A program made the position numbers and the translations under genes. Positions 1 through 6,988 of a stretch of 33,092 nt of DNA are shown piece by piece. Below the pieces are notes generated by a model that was not told where the DNA came from, did no database searches, and saw only the letters and a list, made by a program, of their open reading frames with translations. Numbering within the stretch: the first letter of the stretch is position 1; each line of letters opens with the position of its first letter. The stretch is taken from positions 1-33,092 of the forward strand of contig JAHBVX010000020.1 in assembly GCA_019637295.1 (NCBI GenBank), written 5' to 3'. Source of the stretch: Polyangiaceae bacterium (GTDB lineage: Bacteria; Myxococcota_A; Polyangia; Polyangiales; Polyangiaceae).

Positions 1-1
1 T

Positions 2-1012
2 ACCTACGGTGCCAACGGCGAACTAAAGACGAAGACCGACGGCACGGACACGACGACGTACACCTACGACGCCCTGAACAATCTGCGTCAGGTGGTCCTC
101 CCGAACGCCGACACCATAGAATACCTGGTAGACGGCCTCGGCCGTCGCGTGGGCAAGAAGAAGAACGGCACGCTGGTCAAGAGGTGGCTCTTCAAGGATC
201 AGCTCGAGCCCATCGCCGAGATCGACGAGCCCTCGGGAAACGTGAGGCGGTTCATCTACGCTTCGCGCGCCCACGCGCCCGACCTGATGATCGACCACAA
301 CGGCGTCGCCTACCGGCTACTCACGGATCAGCTCGGCTCAGTGCGCCTCGTGGTGCGTGTGAGCGACGGCGAAGTCGTGCAGCACATCGACTACGATCCC
401 TGGGGCGTGCCCACGGTGGTGACTGGCGGCTGGGGCATACAGAGCTTCGGCTTCGCGGGTGGCGTGTACGACGCGGAAACGGCGCTGGTGAGGTTCGGGG
501 CGCGGGATTACGACGCGCGGGTGGGAAGGTGGACGGGGAAGGATCCGGTGCGGTGGAGTGGACAAGACGCAAATCTCTACCGGTATGTCGAGGATGATCC
601 GGTCAATTGGTTCGACCCTTTGGGTTGGTTGAAGCTGCCCGCAGACCCGTCACAACTCCCACCGGAGTGGTCGGAGGATCCCTCCCACAAGCATCCCTTC
701 GGAAAGCGCTTCCGTCATCCAAGCGGCGACGTGCTCGATTGGCATGACGCGCAACCGGGTGCGCCCGGTTGGCGGGGCCGCGATCACTGGCACCACAACC
801 AAGGCAAGAAGCATCTGCCGCCAGGAACCGACGTCGCAGACCCACAGATGGTGTGCCGCGACTTCGCTGCGGGCCCCCCATTCGCTCCGGATCCGTTCCT
901 GCCAGAGCCTCGCGACTTCTTCCGTGGTGGAATCCCAATTTGGCCCCTGCCGTGGTGGCCATTCCCGCTTCCCTGGTCCTTGCCACACCCAGGCCCTGTT
1001 CCGGTGTACTAG
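2..1012 (+). CDS. RHS-repeat protein, 3' part with C-terminal toxin-like tip (5' end outside window)
   Basis: The frame is open from the left edge, so the start lies upstream. It encodes YD-repeats (TYTYDALNNL, GQL/GEL-type turns) and then the RHS core end (YLVDGLGRRV, QLGSVRLVV, DYDPWG, RFGARDYDARVGRWTGKDP, YRYVEDDPVNWFDPLG). In RHS proteins this core forms a shell enclosing a C-terminal toxin. The tip, about 130 residues after DPLG, is unrelated to the other tips in the window. It is rich in Trp, His and Pro, with a compact HPSGDVLDWHDAQPG / GWRGRDHWHHNQGKKH region that resembles small nuclease-type polymorphic toxins (Ntox37-like is a guess from memory). It ends in a Pro/Trp-rich segment. 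Only this tip follows a canonical DPLG core terminus. Bases 17-231 nearly match 2211-2425. The RHS call is firm; the tip activity is inference. Confidence 0.85.
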   Translation, partial: TYGANGELKTKTDGTDTTTYTYDALNNLRQVVLPNADTIEYLVDGLGRRVGKKKNGTLVKRWLFKDQLEPIAEIDEPSGNVRRFIYASRAHAPDLMIDHNGVAYRLLTDQLGSVRLVVRVSDGEVVQHIDYDPWGVPTVVTGGWGIQSFGFAGGVYDAETALVRFGARDYDARVGRWTGKDPVRWSGQDANLYRYVEDDPVNWFDPLGWLKLPADPSQLPPEWSEDPSHKHPFGKRFRHPSGDVLDWHDAQPGAPGWRGRDHWHHNQGKKHLPPGTDVADPQMVCRDFAAGPPFAPDPFLPEPRDFFRGGIPIWPLPWWPFPLPWSLPHPGPVPVY

Positions 1013-1015
1013 TTG

Positions 1016-1420
1016 ATGCCTTCCCTTGATGTTGCTCTGATCGAGTTCCACGACGCGGTCGTCGCTCAAGTTCTGCTAACTCCGGGGAGCGCGGCCATCA
1101 GATTCGCGCACCTGGCGGTATACGAGCAGACTGCCGTCGTTGCTTACGACGTAGTGTCGTTCCAAGCGGAGTTGCTCGTCAGGGAGTGCAGCATGGTGAA
1201 GTTTGAGGGCACGTGGGACAGCGAGACTGTAGTTCTGAGTGCTGCGGCTGACGGCGTGGATCTCGCCAGGCAGGCCGCGTCGCTATTGAAAGGACTCGAC
1301 CTTCGCGAGTTGGAGTTGGAGTTCAACTCAGGCGGAGTTCGAATACAATGCCGCCACGCCCAACTGGTCTTGGGTACTAGGGGAGATGTCGTGGACACTT
1401 GGATGGGGCCACTTGGCTAG
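1016..1420 (+). CDS. Small hypothetical protein, likely immunity protein for the upstream RHS tip
   Basis: About 134 residues, starting at ATG 1016 or at TTG 1013, the codon directly after the rhs stop (1010-1012). No membrane segment or signal peptide is visible, and composition suggests a mixed alpha/beta soluble protein (MPSLDVALIEFHDAVV..., LKGLDLRELELEFNSGG). I do not recognise the family. The zero-to-three base spacing to the toxin-bearing rhs gene is what one expects of a translationally coupled immunity gene, and the other two rhs tips in the window also have an adjacent or overlapping small partner. The immunity role is inferred from position only. Confidence 0.6.
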   Translation: MPSLDVALIEFHDAVVAQVLLTPGSAAIRFAHLAVYEQTAVVAYDVVSFQAELLVRECSMVKFEGTWDSETVVLSAAADGVDLARQAASLLKGLDLRELELEFNSGGVRIQCRHAQLVLGTRGDVVDTWMGPLG

Positions 1421-1545
1421 GACCGTGGGGGCGAACCCTGCTCATTCCGGCACAGCGGCACAGCCACCAGCCGGCAGAATTGCTTCGCTGGGCTCACGAC
1501 AGCGCGCTCTATGGAGTCATTGTCCGCAAGCAGAAGGCCGCGTAG

Positions 1546-1871
1546 CCGCAGGCTACCCTTCGGACGTCATGTCGAGACCGGTGCGGGCCCGGGATTTCGA
1601 CACCAGCGGGGATCTGGTGCCGACAGCGATGACCGTCACGGACGCCATGAGCGCAGTTGCTCCGTCGCGATCCCGGCTCGGGCCCCGAGCCGCCCGCCTC
1701 CTCCATCGCGCGCGAGGCCGTCGCGCGCAAGCCCGCGCGCAGGCCGCACGGATGCAACAGGTCGTGCGCTCGTCGCGTCGCGCGGCGGCCGAGCACGGAG
1801 CGAGCACGTCGGCCGAGCCCGCGATTTGGGGGAGGCAAGCTGCGCGTCAGCGCAGCGGGTGGGGGCAACAA
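1546..1871 (+). repeat. Repeat copy R1: deletion derivative of the regulator locus, ending in a hairpin block
   Basis: Bases 1546-1620 match 6249-6323 (the -10-like TACCCT, start codon and first 17 codons of the regulator at 6272). Bases 1621-1845 then match 6977-7203, just past that gene's end, with a few substitutions. About 650 bases of regulator are absent. Bases 1800-1871 are identical over 72 bases to 4206-4277 and contain a perfect 7-bp stem with a GTCA loop at 1839-1856. Recognisable rhs sequence begins immediately after 1871. The TTGACG found upstream of the intact regulator is not retained here. Confidence 0.85.
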
Positions 1872-3026
1872 GACAACGCCCACGGCGAGCTCGCGACGCA
1901 GACCGCGGAGGTCGACGCCACGCCGCTGCTCGACATCGCCTACCACACCACCTCCGATCCCCGCGACGCGCTGGGCCGCATCACCAAGAAGACCGAGTGG
2001 CTCGACGGCACGACCACGACCTGGACGTACACCTACGACTCCCTGAACCGCCTGCACGTCGTCACCAAGAACGGCCAGCCCTTCGCGACCTACACCTATG
2101 ACCTGAACGGCAACCGACTGACCGTCGACGGCTCCACCACCATCGCGACCCACGACGACCAAGACCGCCTGCTCAGCTACGACGGCACGACGTACACCTA
2201 CGGTCAAAACGGCGAACTAAAGACGAAGACCGACGGCACGGACACGACGACGTACACCTACGACGCGCTGAACAATCTGCGTCAGGTGGTCCTCCCGAAC
2301 GCCGACACCATAGAATACCTGGTAGACGGCCTTGGTCGTCGCGTCGGCAAGAAGAAGAACGGCACGCTGGTCAAGAGGTGGCTCTTCAAGGATCAGCTCG
2401 AGCCCATCGCCGAGATCGACGAGCCGTCCGGCAACGTTCGCCGCTTCATCTACGCTTCGCGTGCGCACGTGCCCGACCTGATGATCGACAATACGGGGGT
2501 CTACCGCTTGCTGACCGATCAACTCGGCAGCGTGCGCCTCGTGGTGCGTGTGAGCGACGGCGCCGTCGTGCAGCACATCGACTATGATCCGTGGGGCGTG
2601 CCTACGGTGGTGACCGGAGACTGGACCGTGCAGGGGTTTGGGTTCGCGGGCGGGGTGTACGACGCGGAGACGGGGTTTGTGAGGTTTGGGGCGCGGGACT
2701 ACGACGCGAGGGTGGGGAGGTGGACGGCGAAGGATCCGATACGGTTTGATGGTGGCGACAACTTGCTCATGTACGCGTTGGGGGATCCGGTTGGGAAGGT
2801 TGACTTGGATGGTCGGAACCCGATCGCTGTGGTGTGCCGGTTCTTAATCCAGCGGGCATTCTCGTTTCTCGTGACTAGCTCGATCTTCGGGGCGAAGGCA
2901 GGGCCGACCCCGAGCGGGCCGGGAGGACTATGCACTGGTCCAACAGCCCCGCCACCCCCACCAACCCCACCCCAAGGACCGAATTGTTCAGGGTGCGATC
3001 CAGAGCCACCCCCCCTATGTCAGTAG
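1569..3026 (+). CDS. Displaced RHS 3' fragment fused in frame to repeat R1, with hydrophobic/Pro-Cys tip
   Basis: The frame is open from 1386. ATG 1569 is the copied start of the downstream regulator, and it is in frame with everything that follows. Residues 1-101 are translated repeat R1 (MSRPVRARDFDTSGDLV, then Arg/Ala-rich). RHS homology starts at about base 1872 with YD-repeats (TYTYDSLNRL, TYTYDLNGNRL) and runs to the core end (RFGARDYDARVGRWTAKDPIRF, YALGDPVGKVDLDG). The tip is about 68 residues: a hydrophobic segment (AVVCRFLIQRAFSFLVTSS), then a Pro-rich, Cys-containing tail. An intact rhs gene is usually several-fold longer, so this is an orphan tip or pseudogene; whether it is translated from 1569 is unknown. 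The core ends in DLDG rather than DPLG, so canonical self-cleavage is doubtful. Confidence 0.65.
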   Translation: MSRPVRARDFDTSGDLVPTAMTVTDAMSAVAPSRSRLGPRAARLLHRARGRRAQARAQAARMQQVVRSSRRAAAEHGASTSAEPAIWGRQAARQRSGWGQQDNAHGELATQTAEVDATPLLDIAYHTTSDPRDALGRITKKTEWLDGTTTTWTYTYDSLNRLHVVTKNGQPFATYTYDLNGNRLTVDGSTTIATHDDQDRLLSYDGTTYTYGQNGELKTKTDGTDTTTYTYDALNNLRQVVLPNADTIEYLVDGLGRRVGKKKNGTLVKRWLFKDQLEPIAEIDEPSGNVRRFIYASRAHVPDLMIDNTGVYRLLTDQLGSVRLVVRVSDGAVVQHIDYDPWGVPTVVTGDWTVQGFGFAGGVYDAETGFVRFGARDYDARVGRWTAKDPIRFDGGDNLLMYALGDPVGKVDLDGRNPIAVVCRFLIQRAFSFLVTSSIFGAKAGPTPSGPGGLCTGPTAPPPPPTPPQGPNCSGCDPEPPPLCQ

Positions 3027-3763
3027 ACACAGCGAGTCGGGCTGCCGATCGTTCTCGCAGCGTCGTGTTTGCAGTCATTCATACCTCGATTTGGGTAGGG
3101 TTGAGCGTGTGGGTGCTTCCGCAGCCAGCCACGACTGTAGTCCGACTGGTCACCGGCGCGCTTCTGCTGGCGATGACGGTAGCCGCCGCCTACACCGGTT
3201 TGGTCGTGGTGCGTGAAGATCGCGAGAAATCGCGCCAGATCCATCTGCAGGATCTGCTCGAGGTAGGTCCCATAGCTCTGCTGCTCCTCGTTGGCGTAGG
3301 GATGGCATCCTCTGGAGTTCCACGTCTTCTGGCCTGCGTGCTGGGCGCGCTGTTCATCGCGACGATCTTCTCAGTCGCAAAGCGTGTAGCGACCTCGACG
3401 CCTCCGGCGTCGGTGCAGCAACAGTTTGTACCGCCTCGTCTGTGGGTGCTCGCGACGGCGCTACGAAGCCTGGACGGGCAGGAGCGTACTGGGGTCGGAT
3501 GCCTCGCAGGTGCTGCTGGGATCCTGGGGCTCGTCGCCACAGTGCTGCAACTCGTGTCGATCGCGGGTGCGTGGATCGTTGTGGAGCTGCTCCTCCCTGC
3601 GGTAGCATTCGTTGCAAACGTCCCGCGGCGGGCTCTCGGCGGACTCGTGGCCGGCGGAGCGCGAGCTTCTGTCGGGCCTTTCGTTTTCGCCGCTGTCCAG
3701 ACCTCCGCGTCGACCGTACCGGCTGGCCTGCTTTGGGTCGCCTGGGCGGTGACCGCCGCATGA
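3017..3763 (+). CDS. Polytopic membrane protein, likely immunity partner of the displaced RHS tip
   Basis: I chose ATG 3017 (MSVDTASRAADRSRS) because it overlaps the rhs stop at 3024-3026 by ten bases, as for a coupled immunity gene; an upstream in-frame start at 2930 would lie deep in the rhs tip. The product has about 248 residues with roughly six hydrophobic segments (for example SVVFAVIHTSIWVGLSVWVL, LVTGALLLAMTVAAAYTGLVVV, VGPIALLLLVGVGM, LLACVLGALFIATIFSV, and two or three near the C-terminus). No family is recognised. A membrane-embedded partner fits a membrane-acting toxin, which matches the hydrophobic segment in the preceding tip; that link is inference. Confidence 0.65.
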   Translation: MSVDTASRAADRSRSVVFAVIHTSIWVGLSVWVLPQPATTVVRLVTGALLLAMTVAAAYTGLVVVREDREKSRQIHLQDLLEVGPIALLLLVGVGMASSGVPRLLACVLGALFIATIFSVAKRVATSTPPASVQQQFVPPRLWVLATALRSLDGQERTGVGCLAGAAGILGLVATVLQLVSIAGAWIVVELLLPAVAFVANVPRRALGGLVAGGARASVGPFVFAAVQTSASTVPAGLLWVAWAVTAA

Positions 3764-4095
3764 GTTATCAGCCAATCGTCCGGCGTTCCAGCGCCCTACA
3801 GACGCTCGGTGAACTGCATGGCAGTCAGAAACGAGGGTCGTCGAGGACTTCGGTGACAGTGGCGCCCTTGTGATTGAGGAACCACCGGAGTAGGCGATGG
3901 TCTTGGTTGCTACGGGTGCATCTGACGTGGACGCAGGTATCCAGGATGGGTCCCCCGTTCCGACGCGACGCCCCAGCAACGCGGAGCGAAGGCCAACCCT
4001 ACCCGCCCTCGCCACACCCTCCCCAGTCGCCCGTCCCATGACGCCCACCGCAACGCGGTTGTCCACCACCACACGCCTCGTCCCCTCACGTCGAA
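3764..4095 (+). other. Non-coding or decayed stretch between immunity gene and repeat R2
   Basis: No convincing gene on either strand. A plus-strand frame is open from 3897, but its product here (poly-Thr/Pro/Arg) does not look like a natural protein. On the minus strand, 3825-3998 stays open and reads partly like protein (LDTCVHVRC, then DHRLLRWFLNHKGATV) but has no start codon and ends at a stop at 3825. It may be a relic of a deleted gene. Confidence 0.4.
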
Positions 4096-4727
4096 TCGCC
4101 GGCCTCCTCCATCGCGCGAGAGGCCCGTCGCGCGGAGCGCGCGCGCAGGCCCGAATGACGAGAAGCGTCTTCTCCCCCTTCTCACCCCGCCGGGGCCGAG
4201 CACGTGCGAGCACGTCGGCCGAGCCCGCGATTTGGGGGAGGCAAGCTGCGCGTCAGCGCAGCGGGTGGGGGCAACAACAGAGCTTCGGATTTGCGGGTGG
4301 GGTGTACGATAGCGAGACGGGGTTGGTGAGGTTCGGGGCGCGGGATTACGACGCGCGGGTGGGAAGGTGGACGGGGAAGGATCCGGTGCGATTCGAGGGG
4401 GATGGGCCGAACTTGTATCCGTATGTGCTTGGGGATCCGGTTAACTTCATCGACATCACTGGTGAAAATGCCGCACCTCCCATGCCCATCCCGTGGTGGG
4501 TGTGGGCGGGGGCGTTCTCGAATCCGATTACAGCGCCGGTTGCGCTGTGCGTCGGGGCAGCTTTGTTGATGACGGGGGATTCGTCCCGGGAGAGCGAAGC
4601 GGCGAAGCGGGCACGTTGTAGTCAACACGCATTGCGCGTGTTCGAGGATTGCATGAAGCATACCGGCGACACGCACAAGTGCTTGGGCAGTATGGATCGT
4701 GCCTTTCTCCGATGTATGAATGGGTAG
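3897..4727 (+). CDS. Short displaced RHS core end with Cys-rich tip, fused to repeat R2
   Basis: The open frame begins at ATG 3897, but only 4278-4727 is recognisable protein: the last RHS core segment (SFGFAGGVYDSETGLVRF, ARDYDARVGRWTGKDPVRF, YVLGDPVNFIDITG) and a tip of about 90 residues. The tip has one hydrophobic segment (PWWVWAGAFSNPITAPVALC) followed by a helical Cys-containing end (CSQHALRVFEDCMKHTG, HKCLGSMDRAFLRCMNG). A 66-base stretch around 4325-4390 is identical to the core end near 487-552. Everything upstream of 4278 is repeat or unassigned DNA, so this is most likely a stranded tip awaiting or left by recombination rather than a working secreted toxin. Confidence 0.55.
   Translation: MVLVATGASDVDAGIQDGSPVPTRRPSNAERRPTLPALATPSPVARPMTPTATRLSTTTRLVPSRRIAGLLHRARGPSRGARAQARMTRSVFSPFSPRRGRARASTSAEPAIWGRQAARQRSGWGQQQSFGFAGGVYDSETGLVRFGARDYDARVGRWTGKDPVRFEGDGPNLYPYVLGDPVNFIDITGENAAPPMPIPWWVWAGAFSNPITAPVALCVGAALLMTGDSSRESEAAKRARCSQHALRVFEDCMKHTGDTHKCLGSMDRAFLRCMNG
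4096..4277 (+). repeat. Repeat copy R2: diverged Arg/Ala block plus identical hairpin block
   Basis: The left part (about 4096-4150) resembles R1 and R3 around their CCTCCTCCATCGCGCG core but is diverged, with inverted repeats GGCCTC...GAGGCC and GAGAAG-CGT-CTTCTC. Bases 4206-4277 are identical to 1800-1871, including the 7-bp stem, GTCA loop hairpin at 4245-4262 and the GGGGGCAACAA end. Rhs core sequence starts at 4278, exactly as at 1872 in R1. Confidence 0.8.
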
Positions 4728-5118
4728 GTGGGACTTGAATGTCGAGGACCTTGAACGTGAGTTGGAGGAGGCACTCCGGGGTTCCGTTCACGATAGTGGC
4801 AGCGCTGCGGCCGCGATTCTCCGCATCCGTCGCGACGCGCAAGCACACGGCTATCAACGCTTGGCCACTGCGTGTCTAGGGGCGCTTAGCGTCATTCTGC
4901 CTGCCGAAGAAGCGGTCGTGCACGCTGACGCGCGCGCTACTGAAGACCCCAGCACGATTTCGCACTTGGCACGAGCTCGGGCGATGGCGGAAGTGGGTCG
5001 ACGCAACGAAGCGCTGCAGAGCTACATCAAGGCACTTGAGGTCGAGGGGCCTGACGGCGACGCCGAGCTCTTGAGCCTCTGTCTAGCGGGTTTGACTAGT
5101 TTGCTCAGCCAGCGATGA
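4720..5118 (+). CDS. Small helical protein, likely immunity partner of the Cys-rich RHS tip
   Basis: 132 residues from ATG 4720, overlapping the rhs fragment's TAG (4725-4727) by eight bases. The product is soluble and predicted all-helical with a TPR-like look (ISHLARARAMAEVGRRNEALQSYIKALEVEG is the clearest repeat; an acidic helix DLERELEEAL lies at the N-terminus). No catalytic motif is seen. The overlap with a toxin-tip frame and the lack of enzyme motifs suggest an immunity protein that binds its toxin. A TPR-like adaptor is the alternative. Confidence 0.6.
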   Translation: MGRWDLNVEDLERELEEALRGSVHDSGSAAAAILRIRRDAQAHGYQRLATACLGALSVILPAEEAVVHADARATEDPSTISHLARARAMAEVGRRNEALQSYIKALEVEGPDGDAELLSLCLAGLTSLLSQR

Positions 5119-5160
5119 GGTATCGCACCGGGAGTGTCAGAACTTCTGTGCCACGCAAAT

Positions 5161-5506
5161 ATTCTGCCAGCTCGAGCCCATCGCCGAGATCGACGAGCCC
5201 TCGGGCAAGGTCCGCCGCTTCACTTCACCAGCCCACGTCGCGGACCTCATGATCGACCACACGGGCGTCGCCCACCGCCTCCTGGCGGACTAGCGCAGCG
5301 CGCGCCTCGTGGGCCGAGTGAGCGACGGCGCCGTGGGGCAACACATCGACTGCGATCCCTCGGGCGTGCCCACGCTGGTGACCGGGGACCGGACGGATCA
5401 GGGGTTCGGATTCGGGGGTGGGCTGACGCGGAGACAGACTCGGAGGTTTGGGGCGCGGGACCACGACGCGAGAACTCGCGCGCGAGTTCGAGGCCGGCGA
5501 CCGTGA
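5161..5506 (+). pseudogene. Decayed RHS core fragment
   Basis: Translation gives QLEPIAEIDEPSGKVRRF, HVADLMIDHTGVAHRLLAD, then an in-frame TAG at 5291-5293 where the intact copies have QLGSVRL. After it RVSDGAVGQHIDCDPSGVP continues in frame. Small indels follow (GFGGGLTRRQTRRFGARDHDAR instead of the AGGVYDAET...RFGARDYDAR pattern), and the sequence ends before any tip. No start codon or partner gene is evident. The DNA is close to the copies at about 200-500 and 2395-2710, so this is a recent but dead duplicate. Confidence 0.8.
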
Positions 5507-5569
5507 ATAGAAGGTGCGCCGTTCAGTGACCCCTTGACGCCCACTCCCGACCCGCACAAGCTCCCCATC

Positions 5570-6238
5570 ATGGACATCCGGGAGGTCACGGTCCTGATCG
5601 TCGATGACGAGACGCTCGCGCGAGCAGCGATGCGCAGGGCGCTGCGCCCACTGTCGCCCCTGCGCATCCTGGAGGCCGAGACGGGCGCCGAGGCGCTCGA
5701 CCTCATCGAGCGCGAGCAGCCCCACGTCACGCTGCTCGATCTCGGGTTGCCCGACATCTACGGGGTAGAGGTGCTCCGCCGCAGTCGTCGCAAGGGCTAT
5801 CAGGGCGCCGTCCTCGCGGTGACCGGCGACGCGCGACAGCGCACCCGCAGCCGCGTGCTCGCGTCCAAGGCCGACGACTACATCGTGAAGCCCTTCAGCA
5901 CCGCGGAGCTGCGCGAGCGCATGGTGATGGTGCTGCGCCGGACGCGGAGCTTCGCTCAGCCGCTCGGCCGCCCGCGGCTCGAGCTCGATCGCGAGGCATG
6001 CCGACTCCGCGCCGACGGCCAGGAGTTCGAGCTCACGCTGACCGAGGCCCGTCTGATGGATTGCCTTCTCGAAGCAGAGGGCACCGTCGTCACCCACGAG
6101 CTGCTGCTGGCCCAGCTCGACACACCAACGCCGGGCGCCCTTCACGCGCACGTCCGCCGCCTGCGTCGCAAGCTCGGGCCGTACGGCAAGCTCATCGTCA
6201 CTGTCGCGCGCCGCGGCTACCGCCTCGCGACTCCTTGA
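5570..6238 (+). CDS. OmpR/PhoB-family response regulator
   Basis: 222 residues from ATG 5570 (MDIREVTVLIVDDE); an in-frame TTG at 5534 would add 12 residues. The receiver domain has the acidic pair D12/D13, phospho-acceptor D57 (LLDLGLPD), T85 (AVTGD) and K107 (VKPFS), so it should be phosphorylatable. The C-terminal winged helix (about 135-220) ends in the family's HVRRLRRKLG...RRGYRL signature. No histidine kinase is encoded nearby, so it is an orphan here. Its stop is followed 33 bases on by a second, receiver-defective regulator, suggesting a pair. Confidence 0.92.
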   Translation: MDIREVTVLIVDDETLARAAMRRALRPLSPLRILEAETGAEALDLIEREQPHVTLLDLGLPDIYGVEVLRRSRRKGYQGAVLAVTGDARQRTRSRVLASKADDYIVKPFSTAELRERMVMVLRRTRSFAQPLGRPRLELDREACRLRADGQEFELTLTEARLMDCLLEAEGTVVTHELLLAQLDTPTPGALHAHVRRLRRKLGPYGKLIVTVARRGYRLATP

Positions 6239-6262
6239 CGCCCGGGCCCCGCAGGCTACCCT
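6235..6262 (+). promoter_or_regulatory. Candidate sigma-A-type promoter for the regulator at 6272
   Basis: TTGACG (6235-6240), a 16-base spacer and TACCCT (6257-6262) stand 9 bases before the ATG. The -35 overlaps the stop codon of the upstream response regulator. In repeat R1 the -10 and start region is duplicated but the -35 is not. The leader would be very short. Confidence 0.45.
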
Positions 6263-6271
6263 TCGGACGTC

Positions 6272-6988
6272 ATGTCGAGACCGGTGCGGGCCCGGGATTT
6301 CGACACCAGCGGGGATCTGGTGCTGCGCGCCATCGTGCGCGGGCGGCCCCGGTCGAGCCGAGGCGCGGGCACTGAGATTGTCGAGTGCGCGTCGACGGAC
6401 GAGCTGCTGTACGTGCTTCGCTGGCGGCCCGCGGTAGCGATCGTGGCGGCGGGTTGCGATGACGAAACTCGGTCGCAGCTGGAAGCGCTCAGCGCCCATG
6501 TGTCCGTGACGTTCGCGCCGCGCGCGTCGGTAGACGAGACGTCCGCTCTGCTAGCGGAGAGCATGAGCGTTCACCCGCGCGCACCTGCCCACTTCCTGTC
6601 GCCGCCCACTTGGGAGGGCCTCGCCGGCGCCGTGTTCTCCCTCGGCGGCCTGCGCGTCGACCGCGCGTGCCGGGTCGCGTGGCTGTTCGGGCGGCACGTG
6701 GATCTGACGGACACGCTGTTCGACGGATTGCTCGCGCTGTGCGACCAGTGGACGGTGTCGCCGGAGGCTCTGCTCCCGGTCGACACGGTCATCGAGCTCT
6801 CCAGCGGCGAGCGCCACGTCTTTGGCTACGACGACGCAAAGCGCCTGCGCGGAGAGTTCGGGTGCAAGCAGCTGATCCGCACGAGCGCCAGACGCGGCTA
6901 CGCGCTGCGCAAGCTCGAGACGCCGCCCGCCGCGGCGAGAAAATCCGAGAGCGGCCTGCGGCGCGCAACGAGGTTGCGACAGCGATGA
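6272..6988 (+). CDS. Winged-helix regulator with degenerate N-terminal domain
   Basis: 238 residues. The N-terminal part (about 1-110) is receiver-sized (DELLYVLRWRPAVAIVAAGCDD) but lacks the acidic pair and Asp-Lys pattern needed for phosphorylation. The C-terminal part (about 125-215) matches the PhoB/OmpR winged helix: GGLRVDRACRVAWLFGRHVDLTDTLFDGLL, then RLRGEFGCKQLIRTSARRGYAL. It follows the intact response regulator in tandem, so heterodimerisation or phosphorylation-independent control is possible. Its first 17 codons and upstream -10 region are duplicated at 1546-1620 as part of the repeat that abuts an rhs fragment. Confidence 0.82.
   Translation: MSRPVRARDFDTSGDLVLRAIVRGRPRSSRGAGTEIVECASTDELLYVLRWRPAVAIVAAGCDDETRSQLEALSAHVSVTFAPRASVDETSALLAESMSVHPRAPAHFLSPPTWEGLAGAVFSLGGLRVDRACRVAWLFGRHVDLTDTLFDGLLALCDQWTVSPEALLPVDTVIELSSGERHVFGYDDAKRLRGEFGCKQLIRTSARRGYALRKLETPPAAARKSESGLRRATRLRQR

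Noticed and set aside
3825-3998. A minus-strand open stretch reading LDTCVHVRC and DHRLLRWFLNHKGATV.
   Set aside because: It looks somewhat protein-like but has no start codon, is bounded by stops and matches no family I can name. Treated as a possible relic, not a gene.
5534-5539. TTGACG before the response regulator as a -35 box.
   Set aside because: No TAnnnT lies 15-19 bases downstream, and the same bases double as a possible TTG start; evidence is insufficient for a promoter.
5225-6499. A 424-codon open frame on the minus strand across the rhs pseudogene and the response regulator.
   Set aside because: It is a shadow of the plus-strand response regulator, whose receiver and winged-helix motifs are unmistakable. 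The antisense product is low-complexity Arg/Ala/Val.
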